Shown piece after piece: positions 14,849 through 23,768 of a DNA stretch of 64,000 bases. The DNA comes from an uncultured Eubacteriales bacterium (lineage in GTDB: Bacteria; Bacillota; Clostridia; Oscillospirales; QAMX01), in assembly GCA_905205975.1 (NCBI GenBank), contig CAJLFQ010000002.1:1-64000 (forward strand). Direction: 5' to 3'. Position 1 is the stretch's first letter. Every line of letters starts with the position of its first letter. The position numbers and the translations under genes are program-made. The notes under the pieces were generated by a model. The model did no database searches, was not told where the DNA came from, and saw only the letters and a program-made list of their open reading frames with translations.

Positions 14849-15643
14849 ATGATGAAAGTCTGTTACTTCCCGGGCTGTACGCTGCGCACCAAGGCGAAAA
14901 CGCTTGACGTCTGCGCCAGAAAATCGGCGGAAGCGCTGGGCGTTGCACTCTGCGAACCGGAAAACTGGCAGTGCTGCGGCGGCGTGTTTGTCAGCGCGAA
15001 GGATGAAATCGCAACCAAGCTGTCGAGCGTCCGCGCGCTGATTGCCGCGCGGGATGCGGGCCAGCCGCTGGTGACCGTCTGCTCGGCCTGTCATAACGTC
15101 ATCAAGCAGACGAACGACGCCGTGCAGAACGATCCGGAATTTGCCGGAAAAGTCAACCGCTATCTCGCGCAGGACAAAACCGGCAGCGCGCCGTATGCGG
15201 GCGAAACGAAAGTATACCATTATCTGGAACTCCTGCGCGATGTCATCGGCTTTGACAAGCTCAAGGCCGCCGTCAAGCATCCGCTGACCGGCCGGAAAAT
15301 CGCCGCCTATTACGGCTGCATGCTCCTGCGGCCCGGCAAGGTCATGCAGTTTGACGACGTGGAAAATCCGCGCATTCTCGAAGATTTTATCCGCGCGCTG
15401 GGCGCGGAACCGGTCGTTTCGCCGATGCGGAACGAATGCTGCGGCGGATACGTCGCGCTGGAAGACCCGGCTTCCGCCCAAAAGAAGAGCCGTGCCGTCA
15501 GCGAAAGCGCAGCGGCGCACGGCGCAGAGGAAATCGTGACGGCTTGTCCGCTCTGCCGCTACAACCTTGTGAAAAATGACAGCCCTGTCCCTGTCGTATA
15601 CTTTACCGAGCTGCTGGCGGAAGCGCTCGGCGTCGAACTCTGA
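14849..15643 (+). CDS. hdrB: Heterodisulfide reductase subunit B-like protein (two CCG domains)
   Basis: HdrB carries two cysteine-rich CCG domains that bind non-cubane iron-sulphur clusters in methanogen heterodisulfide reductase. Here domain 1 has CYFPGC, ENWQCCGG and a CSACHN element; domain 2 has YYGCMLLRPG, RNECCGGY and CPLCRYN. About 264 residues is near the usual HdrB length. The start is uncertain: ATG 14837 is only about 2 bases from AAGGGG (14830-14835), so 14849 or 14852 is more likely. A clostridium has no CoM-S-S-CoB, so the true acceptor must differ. In this operon it may pass electrons to the fumarate reductase subunits. Confidence 0.88.
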   Translation: MMKVCYFPGCTLRTKAKTLDVCARKSAEALGVALCEPENWQCCGGVFVSAKDEIATKLSSVRALIAARDAGQPLVTVCSACHNVIKQTNDAVQNDPEFAGKVNRYLAQDKTGSAPYAGETKVYHYLELLRDVIGFDKLKAAVKHPLTGRKIAAYYGCMLLRPGKVMQFDDVENPRILEDFIRALGAEPVVSPMRNECCGGYVALEDPASAQKKSRAVSESAAAHGAEEIVTACPLCRYNLVKNDSPVPVVYFTELLAEALGVEL

Positions 15644-15663
15644 GTGAAGTGTGAGGATTTTGC

Positions 15664-16062
15664 ATGCAGAATTCATCTGAACGCCTGAAAGAGCAGGTTC
15701 TGAGAATCAGCGGCGTCAACCCGCGCAAATGTATGCGCTGCGGGAAATGCTCCGGAACCTGCCCCGCATATGACGAAATGGAATATCATCCGCATCAGTT
15801 TGTCTACCTGGTGGAAACCGGCGACATTGAAACGCTGATGCAGTCAAAGTCCATCTACAAATGCCTGTCCTGCTTTGCCTGCGTGGACCGCTGCCCCCGC
15901 GGCGTGGAACCGGCAAAGCTGGTCGAAGCCATCCGCCTCAGCGTGATCCGCGAAAAAGGCGCCAACCACCTGACCGCAGACGATCTGCCGCCGCTTGCCG
16001 AAGCGGATCCGGATCTGCCGCAGCAGGCCGTTGTCAGCGCCATGCGGAAATATTCGAAATAA
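15664..16062 (+). CDS. hdrC: Heterodisulfide reductase subunit C-like ferredoxin protein
   Basis: The 132-residue protein has two [4Fe-4S] sites, CMRCGKCSGTCP (about residues 20-31) and CLSCFACVDRCP (about 63-74), followed by a helical tail (VEAIRLSVIREKG), the HdrC architecture. It would carry electrons from HdrA to HdrB. It lies 20 bases after hdrB and 18 before hdrA, so the three are surely co-transcribed. Confidence 0.92.
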   Translation: MQNSSERLKEQVLRISGVNPRKCMRCGKCSGTCPAYDEMEYHPHQFVYLVETGDIETLMQSKSIYKCLSCFACVDRCPRGVEPAKLVEAIRLSVIREKGANHLTADDLPPLAEADPDLPQQAVVSAMRKYSK

Positions 16063-16080
16063 GAAAGGAGAGACGAAACC

Positions 16081-18075
16081 ATGCAAAGAATTGGCGTATT
16101 TGTCTGCCACTGCGGCACGAACATCGCCGGAACGATCGACGTCAAAGCGGTCGCCGCAGCGCTCCTGCACGAACCGGGTGTCGTTTTCTCCGCTGATTAT
16201 CCGTATATGTGCTCTCAGGCAGGGCAGAACCTCATCAAGGAAGCCATTGCTGAACATCACCTGACCGGCATCGTCGTCTGCTCCTGCTCGCCGCGGATGC
16301 ACGAGGCGACCTTCCGCAAGACGGCGGCGGCCGCCGGGCTGAACGCCTATATGGTCGAAATCGCCAACATCCGCGAACAGTGCTCGTGGGTGCACAAGGA
16401 TATGGCCACCGGCACGGAAAAGGCCATCATCCTGGGCAAAGCGGCTGTCGCAAAGGTCAACCTGAACACGCCGCTGACGCCGGGTCAAAGCCCGGTCACG
16501 AAGCGCGCGCTCGTCATCGGCGGCGGTATCGCCGGCATCCAGACGGCGCTCGACATCGCCGACGCCGGTTTCCCGGTGGACATCGTGGAAACCAAGCCGA
16601 CCATCGGCGGCAAAATGGCGCAGCTCGACAAAACGTTCCCGACGCTCGACTGCGCGGCCTGTATCCTGACGCCGAAAATGGTGGACGTCGCACAGAACGA
16701 AAACATCCGCATCTTCTCGTATTCCGAAGTGACCGCCGTCAAGGGCTACGTCGGCAACTTCGATGTGACGATCAAACGCCGCGCGCGCTATGTCAAAGAA
16801 GACCTCTGCACCGGCTGCGGCGCCTGCACGGAAAAATGCCCGCAGAAGAAAATCCCGAACGAATTCAACCTCGGCATGGATAACCGCCATGCAATCTATA
16901 TCCCGTTTGCACAGGCCGTCCCGAAGGTTGCGACGATTGACCCCGAACACTGCATGAAGCTCAAAACGGGCAAATGCGGCGTCTGCTCAAAAGTCTGCAC
17001 CGCAGGCGCAATCGACTACGAAGCGAAAGACGAATTCATCGATGAAAAGTACGGCGCCATCGTCGTCGCCACCGGCTTCGACCCGATTTCCATGGAGCCG
17101 TTTGACGAGTTCGCATACGCGCAGTCGCAGGACGTCATCACGTCGCTCGAACTGGAGCGCCTGATGAACGCGGCCGGCCCGACCGGCGGCACGCTGCTGC
17201 GCCCGTCGGATCACGAACATCCGCACACGATCGTCTTTGTCCAATGCGTCGGGTCGCGCTGCGCGGCCTGCTCGGAAAAGGGCAAGGAATACTGCTCGAA
17301 GATCTGCTGTATGTACACCGCGAAACACGCGATGCTCATCCGCGACAAATACCCGGACACCGACGTTTATGTCTTCTATATCGACGTCCGGACGCCGGGC
17401 AAGAACTTCGACGAGTTCTACCGCCGCGCCGTTGAAGAATACGGCGTGCATTATATCAAAGGCATGGTCGGCAAGGTTTCGCCGGAGGGCAAAAAGCTCA
17501 AGGTGCAGGCCTCTGACCTGATCTACGGCAAACAGCTTCACATCGACGCCGATCTGGTCGTTCTGGCGGCCGCCATCGAACCGGACAAATCGGCCCGCCC
17601 GCTGGCGACGATGCTGACGGCCAGCATGGATACGAACGACTTCTTCACCGAAGCGCACCCGAAGCTGCGCCCGGTCGAAAGCCCGACGGCCGGCGTGTTC
17701 CTCTCCGGCACCTGCCAGGGGCCGAAAGACATTCCGGAAACGGTCGCACAGGCCGGCGCCGCGGCGTCGAAAGTCATCGGCCTGCTCGCCAAGGATCACC
17801 TCGTCGGCAACCCGTGCGTCGCACATTCCGATGAGATGATGTGCAACGGCTGTTCCACCTGCGCCAACGTCTGCCCGTACGGCGCGATCACATATGAAGA
17901 CAAAGACTTCAGGATGCCGGACCGCACGACGAAACGCCGTCGTGTCGCCGTCGTCAACGAAGCGGTCTGTCAGGGCTGCGGCGCCTGCACCGTCGCATGT
18001 ATGTCCGGCGCAATGGATCTGCGCGGCTTCCTGACACGGCAAATCATGGCGGAGGTAGACGCGATATGCAAGTAG
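16081..18075 (+). CDS. hdrA: Heterodisulfide reductase subunit A-like flavoprotein
   Basis: HdrA holds the bifurcating FAD in HdrABC complexes. The 664 residues show the family order: an N-terminal iron-sulphur domain (CHCGTNIAG, CSQAGQ, CSCSPRMHE), a Rossmann FAD domain (GGGIAGIQTALDIADAGF, about residue 145), an inserted ferredoxin pair (CTGCGACTEKCP and CGVCSKVC), a second nucleotide-binding part, and C-terminal clusters (CNGCSTCANVCP and CQGCGACTVACM). AGAAAGGAGAG precedes the ATG. Its last codons overlap flxD, so translation is probably coupled. Partners encoded on both sides argue for a full Flx-Hdr complex in the cytoplasm. Confidence 0.94.
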   Translation: MQRIGVFVCHCGTNIAGTIDVKAVAAALLHEPGVVFSADYPYMCSQAGQNLIKEAIAEHHLTGIVVCSCSPRMHEATFRKTAAAAGLNAYMVEIANIREQCSWVHKDMATGTEKAIILGKAAVAKVNLNTPLTPGQSPVTKRALVIGGGIAGIQTALDIADAGFPVDIVETKPTIGGKMAQLDKTFPTLDCAACILTPKMVDVAQNENIRIFSYSEVTAVKGYVGNFDVTIKRRARYVKEDLCTGCGACTEKCPQKKIPNEFNLGMDNRHAIYIPFAQAVPKVATIDPEHCMKLKTGKCGVCSKVCTAGAIDYEAKDEFIDEKYGAIVVATGFDPISMEPFDEFAYAQSQDVITSLELERLMNAAGPTGGTLLRPSDHEHPHTIVFVQCVGSRCAACSEKGKEYCSKICCMYTAKHAMLIRDKYPDTDVYVFYIDVRTPGKNFDEFYRRAVEEYGVHYIKGMVGKVSPEGKKLKVQASDLIYGKQLHIDADLVVLAAAIEPDKSARPLATMLTASMDTNDFFTEAHPKLRPVESPTAGVFLSGTCQGPKDIPETVAQAGAAASKVIGLLAKDHLVGNPCVAHSDEMMCNGCSTCANVCPYGAITYEDKDFRMPDRTTKRRRVAVVNEAVCQGCGACTVACMSGAMDLRGFLTRQIMAEVDAICK

Positions 18076-18527
18076 ACACGCAAGCAAACGAATACAGACC
18101 GCTCATCGTGGCGTTCTGCTGCAACTGGTGTTCCTATGCGGGCGCCGACCTGGCGGGCAATAACCGCCTGAGCTATCCGGCCGACGTCAAAATCATCCGC
18201 GTGCCCTGCTCCTGCCGGGTGAACCCGATGTTCATCCTGCGCGCGTTCCAGCGCGGAGCAGACGGCGTCATTCTCTGCGGCTGCCACCCCGGCGACTGCC
18301 ACTATACGTCTGGCAACTACTATACCCGCCGCCGGATGGCCCTGCTCTTCTCGATGCTCGACTACTTGGGCATTGAACGGCAGCGGACGCGCGTCGAATG
18401 GGTCTCTGCGGCAGAAGGCGCAAAATTTGCCGCAACGATGAAAGACTTTGTCGAAACCGTCGCCGCGCTCGGCGAGAACAAGAGATTGGAGGATTTACGA
18501 TGCAAGCAATCGGACGCGAATCGCTGA
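18066..18527 (+). CDS. MvhD/FlxD-like iron-sulphur electron-transfer subunit
   Basis: MvhD-type proteins bind a [2Fe-2S] cluster and bridge an electron donor module to HdrA. The ~153-residue product has FCCNWCSYAGAD near residue 18, VPCSCRVN and GCHPGDCHY, the cysteine motifs of the family. ATG 18066 overlaps the hdrA end by 10 bases and has GGAGG about 11 bases upstream. The next gene starts within this one. Gene order hdrA-flxD-flxC-flxB-flxA mirrors the flxABCD-hdrABC order known from Desulfovibrio, supporting assignment as FlxD. Confidence 0.9.
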   Translation: MQVDTQANEYRPLIVAFCCNWCSYAGADLAGNNRLSYPADVKIIRVPCSCRVNPMFILRAFQRGADGVILCGCHPGDCHYTSGNYYTRRRMALLFSMLDYLGIERQRTRVEWVSAAEGAKFAATMKDFVETVAALGENKRLEDLRCKQSDANR

Positions 18528-19489
18528 TCGATACCGCAAAACGCCTGCTCGAAAACGGCACGGTTGACCGTGTGCTCGGCTGGAAGCGCGGCGAATTTGC
18601 CTATGACGTGACGCCGGCGCTCTTCACTTCGGCGGAAGCGATGGCGCAGGATTTCGTTTGGAACGACTTCTGCGGTGCGAATTTCTCCAAATATCTCGTC
18701 AAAGAAACGGCTAAGGGCGACGGAAAAGTGCTTGTTTTCCTGAAACCCTGCGATACGTACAGCTTCAATCAGCTCCTGACCGAACACCGCTTTGACCGTG
18801 AAAAGGTCTATGCCGTCGGCATTCCCTGTGAAGGGATGCTCGACGCCGGGAAACTCCGCGCCGCGGCGGACGGTATTGCCGCCGTTCAGACCGAAGGCGA
18901 CACGGTGACGGTCGAAACCCTGTACGACGGTACGCGCACCTTCCCGCGTGAAACGATGCTGCCCGACCGCTGCGTACACTGCAAATCCAAAAAACACGTC
19001 GCCTACGACGAGCTGCTCGGCGAAGACGGCGACGTGCGCGACGCCGGACGCTTCGACGAGGTCGAAGCGCTGGAACGGATGACGCCGGACGAACGGTTTG
19101 CCTTCTGGCAGAACGAGCTCTCCCGCTGCATCCGCTGCAACGCATGCCGCGACGTATGTCCGGCCTGCACCTGCGAAAAATGCGTATTTGACAACCCGAA
19201 TTCCGGCGTTGAAAACAAAGCGGCGTCGAATTCGTTTGAAGAAAAACTCTTCCATATCATCCGGGCGTTCCACGTCGCCGGACGCTGCACCGACTGCGGC
19301 GAATGCTCCCGCGTCTGCCCGCAGCACATCCCGCTGCACCTGCTGAACCGGAAATTCATCCACGACATCGACCGCTTCTACGGCGATTATCAGGCGGGTG
19401 AAACGGTCGGCAGCCGTGCTCCGATTGTCAACTATCAGACGGACGATCTCGAACCGGGTGAAGCGGTAGGAGGGCATGAACATGCGTAA
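18500..19489 (+). CDS. FlxC-like [4Fe-4S] protein (F420-hydrogenase/dehydrogenase beta-related)
   Basis: The 329-residue protein has an N-terminal part with KPCDTYSFNQLL and GIPCEGM, resembling proteins of the FrhB/FdhB group, a CVHCKSKKH site in the middle, and a ferredoxin domain with CIRCNACRDVCPACTCEKC and CTDCGECSRVCP. Such subunits carry electrons inside NAD(P)H- or F420-linked complexes. ATG 18500 has TTGGAGGAT just upstream and overlaps flxD by 28 bases. Which of this and the next gene is FlxB or FlxC is assigned by order only. It ends overlapping the next start by 8 bases. Confidence 0.8.
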   Translation: MQAIGRESLIDTAKRLLENGTVDRVLGWKRGEFAYDVTPALFTSAEAMAQDFVWNDFCGANFSKYLVKETAKGDGKVLVFLKPCDTYSFNQLLTEHRFDREKVYAVGIPCEGMLDAGKLRAAADGIAAVQTEGDTVTVETLYDGTRTFPRETMLPDRCVHCKSKKHVAYDELLGEDGDVRDAGRFDEVEALERMTPDERFAFWQNELSRCIRCNACRDVCPACTCEKCVFDNPNSGVENKAASNSFEEKLFHIIRAFHVAGRCTDCGECSRVCPQHIPLHLLNRKFIHDIDRFYGDYQAGETVGSRAPIVNYQTDDLEPGEAVGGHEHA

Positions 19490-20507
19490 AATTGCACTGC
19501 ATCAACTCGAATCGCTGTTTGCGGCCATCGAAGAGAACGCTGCGCTGTACCTGCCGGTCGATACGGCCGCCGGTGCAAAGTTCGAACGCTGGGCGCGCGG
19601 GAAAACGCTGTCCGACGCGCTGAACACCGTGCGCGGCCCGAAGGATTTCTTCTTTCCGCAGACGGAAAACCTGATGGACTTCAAAGTTGAAGGCAAACAG
19701 ATTGAAATCATTGACACGCGCAAAGAAAGCGAAGATTTCGTCGTGTTCGGCGTCCGCGCCTGCGACGTCAAGAGCTTTGACATTCTGGACCGCGTCTTCC
19801 TGTCGGAGCCGGTCGATACCTATTACAAAAACCGCCGGGAACACGGCGTGATTTTCTCGCTCGCCTGCACGCGGCCGGCCGAAACCTGCTTCTGCGGGAC
19901 GTTCGGCATCGACGCCGCAAACCCGGCCGGCGACGTCGCCTGCTGGAAGACGGAAGACGCGCTCTATCTGGATGCGAAGACCGAAAAGGGCGCGGCGCTG
20001 CTTGCAAAGCTTGAAGCCGTGACCGAACCGGCCGAAACCGAACCGGTTGAAGCGCAGAAAGCGCAGACCGCCGAACGGCTGGCAAAGCTGCCGCTCGCTG
20101 ACCTGAAGGCGGACGCCTTCGGCGACGGCAAGACGTCGGCGTTCTTCAACGCGCCGGAGTGGAAATCGCTTTCGGAATCCTGCCTCGGCTGCGGCACCTG
20201 CACGTTTGTCTGCCCGACCTGCCAATGCTACGATATCAAGGATTTCAACACCGGACACGGCGTCAAGCGCTTCCGCTGCTGGGATTCGTGCATGTATTCC
20301 GAATTTACCAAGATGTCGGCCGGTCAGCCGCGACTGACGCAGCTGGAACGGTTCCGTCAGCGGTTCATGCACAAACTCGTTTATTATCCGACCAACAACG
20401 ACGGGCTCTTCTCCTGCGTCGGCTGCGGCCGCTGCGTCGCAAAGTGCCCGATTCAGATGAACATCGTCAAAGTCATGAAAACGCTGGGAGGCCGAGAACA
20501 TGCCTGA
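19482..20507 (+). CDS. FlxB-like [4Fe-4S] dicluster protein
   Basis: The 341-residue protein has an N-terminal domain with a GVRACDVKSFDILD element, then an Ala/Glu-rich linker (about residues 175-205), and a C-terminal ferredoxin domain with CLGCGTCTFVCPTCQCYD and CVGCGRCVAKCP. This is the plan of beta subunits of group 3 NiFe-hydrogenases and anaerobic sulfite reductase subunit A, which pass electrons between a flavin subunit and other partners. ATG 19482 is preferred to 19476 because AGGAGGG ends at 19474. Its stop overlaps flxA by 8 bases. Confidence 0.82.
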   Translation: MRKIALHQLESLFAAIEENAALYLPVDTAAGAKFERWARGKTLSDALNTVRGPKDFFFPQTENLMDFKVEGKQIEIIDTRKESEDFVVFGVRACDVKSFDILDRVFLSEPVDTYYKNRREHGVIFSLACTRPAETCFCGTFGIDAANPAGDVACWKTEDALYLDAKTEKGAALLAKLEAVTEPAETEPVEAQKAQTAERLAKLPLADLKADAFGDGKTSAFFNAPEWKSLSESCLGCGTCTFVCPTCQCYDIKDFNTGHGVKRFRCWDSCMYSEFTKMSAGQPRLTQLERFRQRFMHKLVYYPTNNDGLFSCVGCGRCVAKCPIQMNIVKVMKTLGGREHA

Positions 20508-21333
20508 AATGAAAGAACCGCTGATCCCGGCGATCGGCGTTGTGACCGACATCCGCATCGACACGCCGGACGTCAAGACGTTCCGCGTCGTGACGCCGGA
20601 CGGCAAAAAAGCGTTTGAGCATAAGCCCGGCCAGTGCGCCATGCTGTCGATTCCCGGCGTCGGCGAAGCGATGTTTTCCATCACCTCGTCGCCGACGAAT
20701 GAAGCATTTATGGAGTTTTCCATCAAAAAGTGCGGCTGCGTGACCGAATGGCTCCATTCGATGGAGGTCGGCCAGCAGATTACGATCCGCGGGCCCTACG
20801 GCAACGGCTTCCCGGTCGATACAGCGTTCACCGGACACGACCTGCTGTTCATCGCCGGCGGCATCGGTCTTGCGCCGCTGCGCTCCGTCATCAACTACTG
20901 CCGCCACTACCGCGACCGTTACGGCAAGATCGACATCGTCTACGGCTCCCGCAGCATGCAGGACCTCGTCGATTACCGTGAAATCGTCGAAGAGTGGACG
21001 AAGGATACCGGCGTCAGCGTCCATCTGACGATCGACCGCGAACAGCCGGAATGGGACGGCCATGTCGGATTCGTCCCGAATTACGTCAAAGAGCTGGCTT
21101 TCCCGACGGACAAAATTGCCATTCTCTGCGGCCCGCCGATCATGATCAAGTTTACGCTGGCCGGCTTGCAGGAGCTGGGCTTTGACAAAACGCAGGTGTA
21201 TACGACGATGGAACTGCGCATGAAGTGCGGCATCGGCAAATGCGGCCGGTGCAACATCGGCGCGAAGTACGTCTGCAAAGACGGTCCGGTTTTCCGCTGC
21301 GACCAGCTCGACGAACTGCCGAACGAATATTAA
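20500..21333 (+). CDS. FlxA-like FAD/NAD(P)-binding oxidoreductase with C-terminal [2Fe-2S] site
   Basis: The 277-residue protein is of the ferredoxin-NADP reductase/dihydroorotate dehydrogenase electron-transfer type. An FAD domain (KPGQCAMLSIPG, FSITSSP, RGPYGNGFP) is followed by an NAD domain (FIAGGIGLAPLRS near residue 115-128, and ILCGPPIMI) and a C-terminal cysteine cluster (CGIGKCGRCNIG...C). This is where NADH would enter the complex. It is the last of the tightly overlapping Flx genes; a 127-base gap follows before the fumarate reductase pair, with no terminator seen. Confidence 0.88.
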   Translation: MPEMKEPLIPAIGVVTDIRIDTPDVKTFRVVTPDGKKAFEHKPGQCAMLSIPGVGEAMFSITSSPTNEAFMEFSIKKCGCVTEWLHSMEVGQQITIRGPYGNGFPVDTAFTGHDLLFIAGGIGLAPLRSVINYCRHYRDRYGKIDIVYGSRSMQDLVDYREIVEEWTKDTGVSVHLTIDREQPEWDGHVGFVPNYVKELAFPTDKIAILCGPPIMIKFTLAGLQELGFDKTQVYTTMELRMKCGIGKCGRCNIGAKYVCKDGPVFRCDQLDELPNEY

Positions 21334-21460
21334 GGAGACCGCCGGACGGGCTTTTCGAAACGTCTGCGCGGCTCTCCCGAAAAACTTTTCTGTCCCTTCT
21401 GTCCCATGGATCCCAAGCACATCCAACCAATCCCACTCACACCACAAAAGGAGTGTATGC

Positions 21461-22138
21461 ATGATGGAAAACATGGTCAACGTCTTCCTGTTCGGGAAGC
21501 AGTATACGGTCCCGGGCGATCTGACGATTATGCGTGCCATGGAATATGCCGGCTATCAGCTGATTCGCGGCTGCGGCTGCCGGAACGGATTCTGCGGCGC
21601 CTGCGCGACCATCTACCGCATCAAAGGCGACCGGGAACTCAAAACGTGCCTCGCCTGTCAGACCAAGGTTGAAAACAACATGTATGTCGCGACCCTGCCG
21701 TTCTTCCCGCTGGTCAAACAGGTCTACGACATCAACAAAGTCAAACCCACCGAACAGATCATGATGCAGCTCTATCCGGAGATCTACGCCTGCGTTGGCT
21801 GCAACGCCTGCACGAAGAGCTGCACCCAGTCGCTGAACGTCATGCAGTACATCGCCTATGCCCAGCGCGGCGAATTTGACAAGTGCGCAGAAGAATCGTT
21901 CGACTGCGTGATGTGCGGCGTCTGTTCGTCCCGCTGCCCGGCCGGGATTTCGCATCCGCAGGTCGCCATGCTGGCGCGCCGCCTGAACGGCAAATACCTC
22001 GCCCCGAAGAGCGAACATCTGGAAGAACGCGTCAAGGAAATCAAAGACGGCACGTTCAACGACCTGATCGAAGCGCTGATGGGCAAACCGGTCGAAGAAC
22101 TCAAAGAACTCTACAACAACCGCGAAATCGAAAAGTGA
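21461..22138 (+). CDS. Fumarate reductase/succinate dehydrogenase iron-sulphur subunit-like protein
   Basis: The 225-residue protein begins with a plant-type [2Fe-2S] domain (RGCGCRNGFCGAC...CLAC, about residues 43-68) and continues with two [4Fe-4S] motifs (CVGCNACTKSC and CVMCGVCSSRCP), the order of SdhB/FrdB and of the front half of methanogen thiol:fumarate reductase TfrB. The CCG domains that make up the back half of TfrB are absent, but a separate hdrB supplies them in the same operon. AAAAGGAG at 21446-21453 lies 7 bases before the ATG. No membrane anchor subunit is encoded nearby. Confidence 0.85.
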   Translation: MMENMVNVFLFGKQYTVPGDLTIMRAMEYAGYQLIRGCGCRNGFCGACATIYRIKGDRELKTCLACQTKVENNMYVATLPFFPLVKQVYDINKVKPTEQIMMQLYPEIYACVGCNACTKSCTQSLNVMQYIAYAQRGEFDKCAEESFDCVMCGVCSSRCPAGISHPQVAMLARRLNGKYLAPKSEHLEERVKEIKDGTFNDLIEALMGKPVEELKELYNNREIEK

Positions 22139-22151
22139 GGTGGCTCTGACC

Positions 22152-23747
22152 ATGTACGCGAACGAATTTCAGGAATCCCTCAAGGCGGTCGAAGCCGCCC
22201 GTCAAGCCAACATCGCCTATGAACCGGCGCGCATGACCGCGCAGGAGAAAGACGATCTGCTGGCAGCCTATCACCCGGACTACAAGAAAAGCGAATTTTC
22301 AACGCTGAAAATCGGCCCGAACAAGGGCGAAAATGTCCCGCATGAACTGTGCGATATGCTTCAGGCGCACAGCCGCATCTCCGCGGAAGACGTCGACCTC
22401 GAAGACATCCGCTATGACGTCGATGTGCTGATCATCGGCGGCGGCGGCGCAGGCGCTTCTGCGGCTATTGAAGCCGACAACGCGGGCGCAAAAACCATGA
22501 TCGTGACGAAGCTCCGCATCGGCGACGCCAACACCATGATGGCAGAAGGCGGCATTCAGGCTGCCGACAAGCCGAACGACTCTCCGGCGATCCACTTCCT
22601 GGATGCCTTCGGCGGCGGTCATTTTGCGGCCAAACGCGAACTGCTCGCCAAGCTCGTCTGCGATGCGCCGGAAGCCATTCAGTGGCTCAACGATCTGGGC
22701 GTCGAATTCGACAAAGCGCCGGACGGCACCATGATCACCACCCACGGCGGCGGCACCTCCCGCAAGCGGATGCATGCCGCGAAAGACTACTCCGGCGCCG
22801 AAATCATGCGTACGCTCCGCGACGAAGTGCTGAACCGCGGAATCCCGGTCGTTGATTTCACGTCGGCGGTCGAACTGATCCTCGATGAAAACGGCAGAGC
22901 CGCCGGAGCCGTCCTCATGAACATGGAGACGAAAGAGCTGATGGTTGCCCGCGCGAAAACCGTCATTTTGGCGACGGGCGGCGCAGGCCGGATGCATTAT
23001 CAGGGCTTCCCGACCTCGAACCACTACGGCGCGACGGCAGACGGTCTGGTGCTCGGCTACCGTGCAGGCGCAAAACTGCTGTATGCCGACACGCTGCAAT
23101 ACCATCCGACGGGCGCGGCCTTCCCGCAGCAGATCTTTGGTGCGCTCGTCACCGAAAAAGTCCGCTCGCTCGGCGCGAAGCTCGTCAACCGCGACGGCAA
23201 AGTCTTCATGCACCCGCTGGAAACACGCGACGTTGCGGCGGCTTCGATCATCCGTGAATGCTCCGACCGCGATGAAGGCGTCGATACCGGCAGCGGCAAG
23301 GCCGTCTGGCTCGACACGCCGATGATTGAGGCCATCGGCGGCGAGGGGACGATTGAACGCCGCATCCCGGCCATGATGCGTATGTTCGGCAGCTACGGCA
23401 TCGACATCCGCAAAGAGCCGATCCTCGTCTACCCTACACTGCACTATCAGAACGGCGGTTTGGACATCCGCGTGGACGGCATGACGCCGAACGTGGAAAA
23501 CCTGTATGTCGCGGGCGAAGCCGTCGGCGGCATCCACGGCCGCAACCGCCTGATGGGCAACTCACTGCTGGACGTCATCGTCTTCGGGCGCAGCGCCGGT
23601 CAGCATGCCGCCGTGCAGGCGAGAACGGTCAGCAACGGTCGCCTGACGCTTGCCCACATCGCCGCGTTTGACGCGGAGCGGGCGGCGGCCGGCATCGAAA
23701 CCGACCTCGTCTCGCCGAAACTCCTGCCGGATTACCGCCGGAAATAA
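22152..23747 (+). CDS. Soluble fumarate reductase flavoprotein subunit (FrdA/TfrA-like)
   Basis: The catalytic flavoprotein would reduce fumarate to succinate. After an unusual ~95-residue N-terminal extension comes the FAD fold (VLIIGGGGAGASAAIEA), MAEGGIQAA, HGGGTSRKRMHAA, LQYHPTG, and HGRNRLMGNSLLDVIVFGRSAG, all typical of the SdhA/FrdA family including substrate-binding His and Arg. The His that links FAD covalently in membrane SDH/FRD (SHTVAAQGG) is replaced by Asn (DANTMMAEGG), so FAD should be non-covalent, as in soluble TfrA-type enzymes. I use ATG 22152 rather than GTG 22140 from ribosome-site spacing. It completes the malate-fumarate-succinate series of this operon. Confidence 0.88.
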   Translation: MYANEFQESLKAVEAARQANIAYEPARMTAQEKDDLLAAYHPDYKKSEFSTLKIGPNKGENVPHELCDMLQAHSRISAEDVDLEDIRYDVDVLIIGGGGAGASAAIEADNAGAKTMIVTKLRIGDANTMMAEGGIQAADKPNDSPAIHFLDAFGGGHFAAKRELLAKLVCDAPEAIQWLNDLGVEFDKAPDGTMITTHGGGTSRKRMHAAKDYSGAEIMRTLRDEVLNRGIPVVDFTSAVELILDENGRAAGAVLMNMETKELMVARAKTVILATGGAGRMHYQGFPTSNHYGATADGLVLGYRAGAKLLYADTLQYHPTGAAFPQQIFGALVTEKVRSLGAKLVNRDGKVFMHPLETRDVAAASIIRECSDRDEGVDTGSGKAVWLDTPMIEAIGGEGTIERRIPAMMRMFGSYGIDIRKEPILVYPTLHYQNGGLDIRVDGMTPNVENLYVAGEAVGGIHGRNRLMGNSLLDVIVFGRSAGQHAAVQARTVSNGRLTLAHIAAFDAERAAAGIETDLVSPKLLPDYRRK

Positions 23748-23768
23748 AACAGAAAGCCAGGGAATAAC

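Noticed and set aside
21334..21460. Separate promoter or terminator between flxA and the iron-sulphur fumarate reductase gene
   Set aside because: No hairpin with T run and no -35/-10 pair with proper spacing could be found in the 127-base gap.
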